Positions 5,115 to 5,785 of a stretch of 5,785 bases of DNA are shown here, piece after piece. Location of the stretch: positions 1-5,785 of the forward strand of contig JBLSDE010000047.1 of the NCBI GenBank assembly GCA_052315315.1, given 5' to 3'. The translations under genes were made by a program, and so were the position numbers. Below the pieces are notes generated by a model. It saw nothing but the letters and a program-made list of their open reading frames with translations, made no database searches and was not told the origin of the DNA. The stretch comes from Cuniculiplasma sp052315315 (GTDB taxonomy: Archaea > Thermoplasmatota > Thermoplasmata > Thermoplasmatales > Thermoplasmataceae). Numbering within the stretch: position 1 is the stretch's first letter; every line of letters begins with the position of its first letter.

Positions 5115-5315
5115 ATGGTAGAAAAAACAATTGGAGGAAAAAATGGAAAGATTCACTTTGAGATCGATATAGAACTTCCGGAGGTCAAGGAAGGGATGAT
5201 GGATATAGTGTCCCTTATAAAGGGAGCATCCGATGAGATCCTTGACCTTGGAAAGAAGCTCCTCAATAAGGCACAGGATGAACCAAAGGAAATCAAAAAA
5301 ATAAACATTAAATAA
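5115..5315 (+). CDS. Small 66-residue protein of unknown function, last gene of the synthase-ATPase unit
   Basis: I do not recognise a family. The sequence is highly charged, with no cysteine or tryptophan. Residues 12-22 look like one beta strand (KIHFEIDIELP). Residues about 27-53 look like an amphipathic helix, with hydrophobic positions at Met28, Ile31, Val32, Leu34, Ile35, Ile42, Leu43, Leu45, Leu49 and Leu50. A lysine-rich tail follows. There is no signal peptide, and the helix is too charged to span a membrane, but it could dock on a partner or a membrane surface. The ATG follows the ATPase stop with no spacer, and a good Shine-Dalgarno match lies four bases before it. Both argue that it is a real gene translated with the ATPase. 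A role as partner or regulator of that ATPase is inference from position only. Confidence 0.75.
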   Translation: MVEKTIGGKNGKIHFEIDIELPEVKEGMMDIVSLIKGASDEILDLGKKLLNKAQDEPKEIKKINIK

Positions 5316-5390
5316 AGTTTAATTTACTTGATTCCATCAAATAACTTAAAAAAATAATTGTTAGGTAATAATTCGCTTGTTGTATAATTC

Positions 5391-5398
5391 TATAAATG
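5391..5398 (+). promoter_or_regulatory. TATA-like box in the 3' intergenic region
   Basis: TATAAATG is a good TATA-like match lying 22-29 bases before an ATG at 5420 and about 90 bases before the dyad at 5483. It may drive a short transcript through the dyad. In AT-rich intergenic DNA such matches also arise by chance. Confidence 0.3.
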
Positions 5399-5482
5399 GT
5401 TATATTAAGATATTTGATAATGCATGACTGGATTTATTGCGTGTACCGAAAAATAGTCCTATTTTGTTTCTTTAATTTATTA

Positions 5483-5518
5483 GAGGTTGGATCCCTTAAC
5501 CTTGTCGGATCCTAACTC
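5483..5518. repeat. Imperfect inverted repeat built on two GGATCC sites
   Basis: GAGGTTGGATCC (5483-5494) and GGATCCTAACTC (5507-5518) are inverse complements at 10 of 12 positions, around a 12-base spacer. The left arm can instead pair locally: AGGTT (5484-5488) with AACCT (5498-5502), extended by two G-U pairs. The two folds exclude each other. It could be a terminator, an operator or part of a small RNA; no T-run follows the right arm. Confidence 0.45.
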
Positions 5519-5785
5519 AAAAGACATTAAATTTGAAAAATGAAATTAATGTATTCTTATTCAATAAGCATATGAAGGGATTTGATTTTTAGAAAATATC
5601 CAATAATATTACTTTTAAATATTGAACTATGTGCTAAATTATAAGAGGTTTTCTATTTTCTACCTTATTCTGTAAATTTTCTGCATAATTTCCTGATTAC
5701 CGCTGAAGATCAATCTATTTTTGACTGTTTATTCTCTTAATTATCCCTTTTTATCACTATTTCCCATGAAATTTCTTAAATAATT

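Larger units (their letters stand above)
5316..5785. other. 470-base AT-rich 3' region without a convincing gene
   Basis: All six frames are broken into short pieces. The region contains a TATA-like box (5391-5398), a weak 31-residue ORF at leaderless distance (5420-5515), an imperfect GGATCC-based dyad (5483-5518) and a short palindrome CTTATT-C-AATAAG (5556-5568). The last 200 bases are AT-rich with scattered T-runs, and I see nothing definite in them. Confidence 0.6.

Noticed and set aside
1..5785. CRISPR arrays, insertion sequences, attachment sites or a replication origin
   Set aside because: I saw no spaced direct repeats, terminal inverted repeats, transposase or integrase motifs, or clustered origin-box repeats. 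The tRNA 3' end has no visible duplicate elsewhere in the window.

Overview
The window looks like chromosomal DNA of an AT-rich archaeon, most plausibly a Thermoplasmatales-type euryarchaeon. The evidence is an Alba chromatin protein, a tRNA-Leu without an encoded CCA end, TATA-like boxes about 25 bases before likely transcription starts, very short or absent leaders, heavy use of ATA and AGA/AGG codons, and a polyprenyl synthase next to an archaeal Get3/ArsA-type ATPase. The assignment rests on gene content and style, not on a database match. No transposase, CRISPR array or phage gene was seen, so this is mostly an ordinary core region.

Layout. Bases 1-83 hold a possible C-terminal gene tail, followed by a 257-residue protein of uncertain function (258-1031) whose N-terminal half resembles the SRPBCC/START fold. 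A 410-base gap (1032-1441) carries a strong TATA box and, about 120 bases further on, two abutting hairpins followed by a T-run, which may be a small structured RNA. A class II tRNA-Leu(UAA) lies on the minus strand (1442-1526), divergent from a plus-strand pair: an unrecognised 93-residue protein overlapping an Lrp/AsnC-type regulator (1619-2303). A perfect 8-bp hairpin separates this pair from alba (2383-2652). Next comes a 59-residue cysteine-rich CWC-type protein (2714-2893).

The second half is a tight three-gene unit: a polyprenyl diphosphate synthase (2970-3950), a Get3/ArsA-family ATPase with a C-terminal alpha-crystallin-like domain (3951-5114), and a 66-residue unknown (5115-5315). 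At both junctions the stop codon is followed at once by ATG with no spacer, which suggests coupled translation. The synthase has a small alanine five residues before its first aspartate-rich motif, which points to a product longer than C20, perhaps the side chain of a menaquinone-type quinone. It also lacks a usually conserved lysine after the second motif. The last 470 bases have no convincing gene, but contain a TATA-like box, a short hydrophobic ORF at leaderless distance, and a dyad built on two GGATCC copies that can fold in two exclusive ways.

Taken together, the genes cover chromatin (Alba), local transcription control (Lrp-like), isoprenoid synthesis, and probable membrane-protein targeting or chaperoning. 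The items most worth following up are the candidate structured RNA at 1247-1315, the synthase-ATPase-small-protein unit, and the unknown-protein/Lrp overlap.
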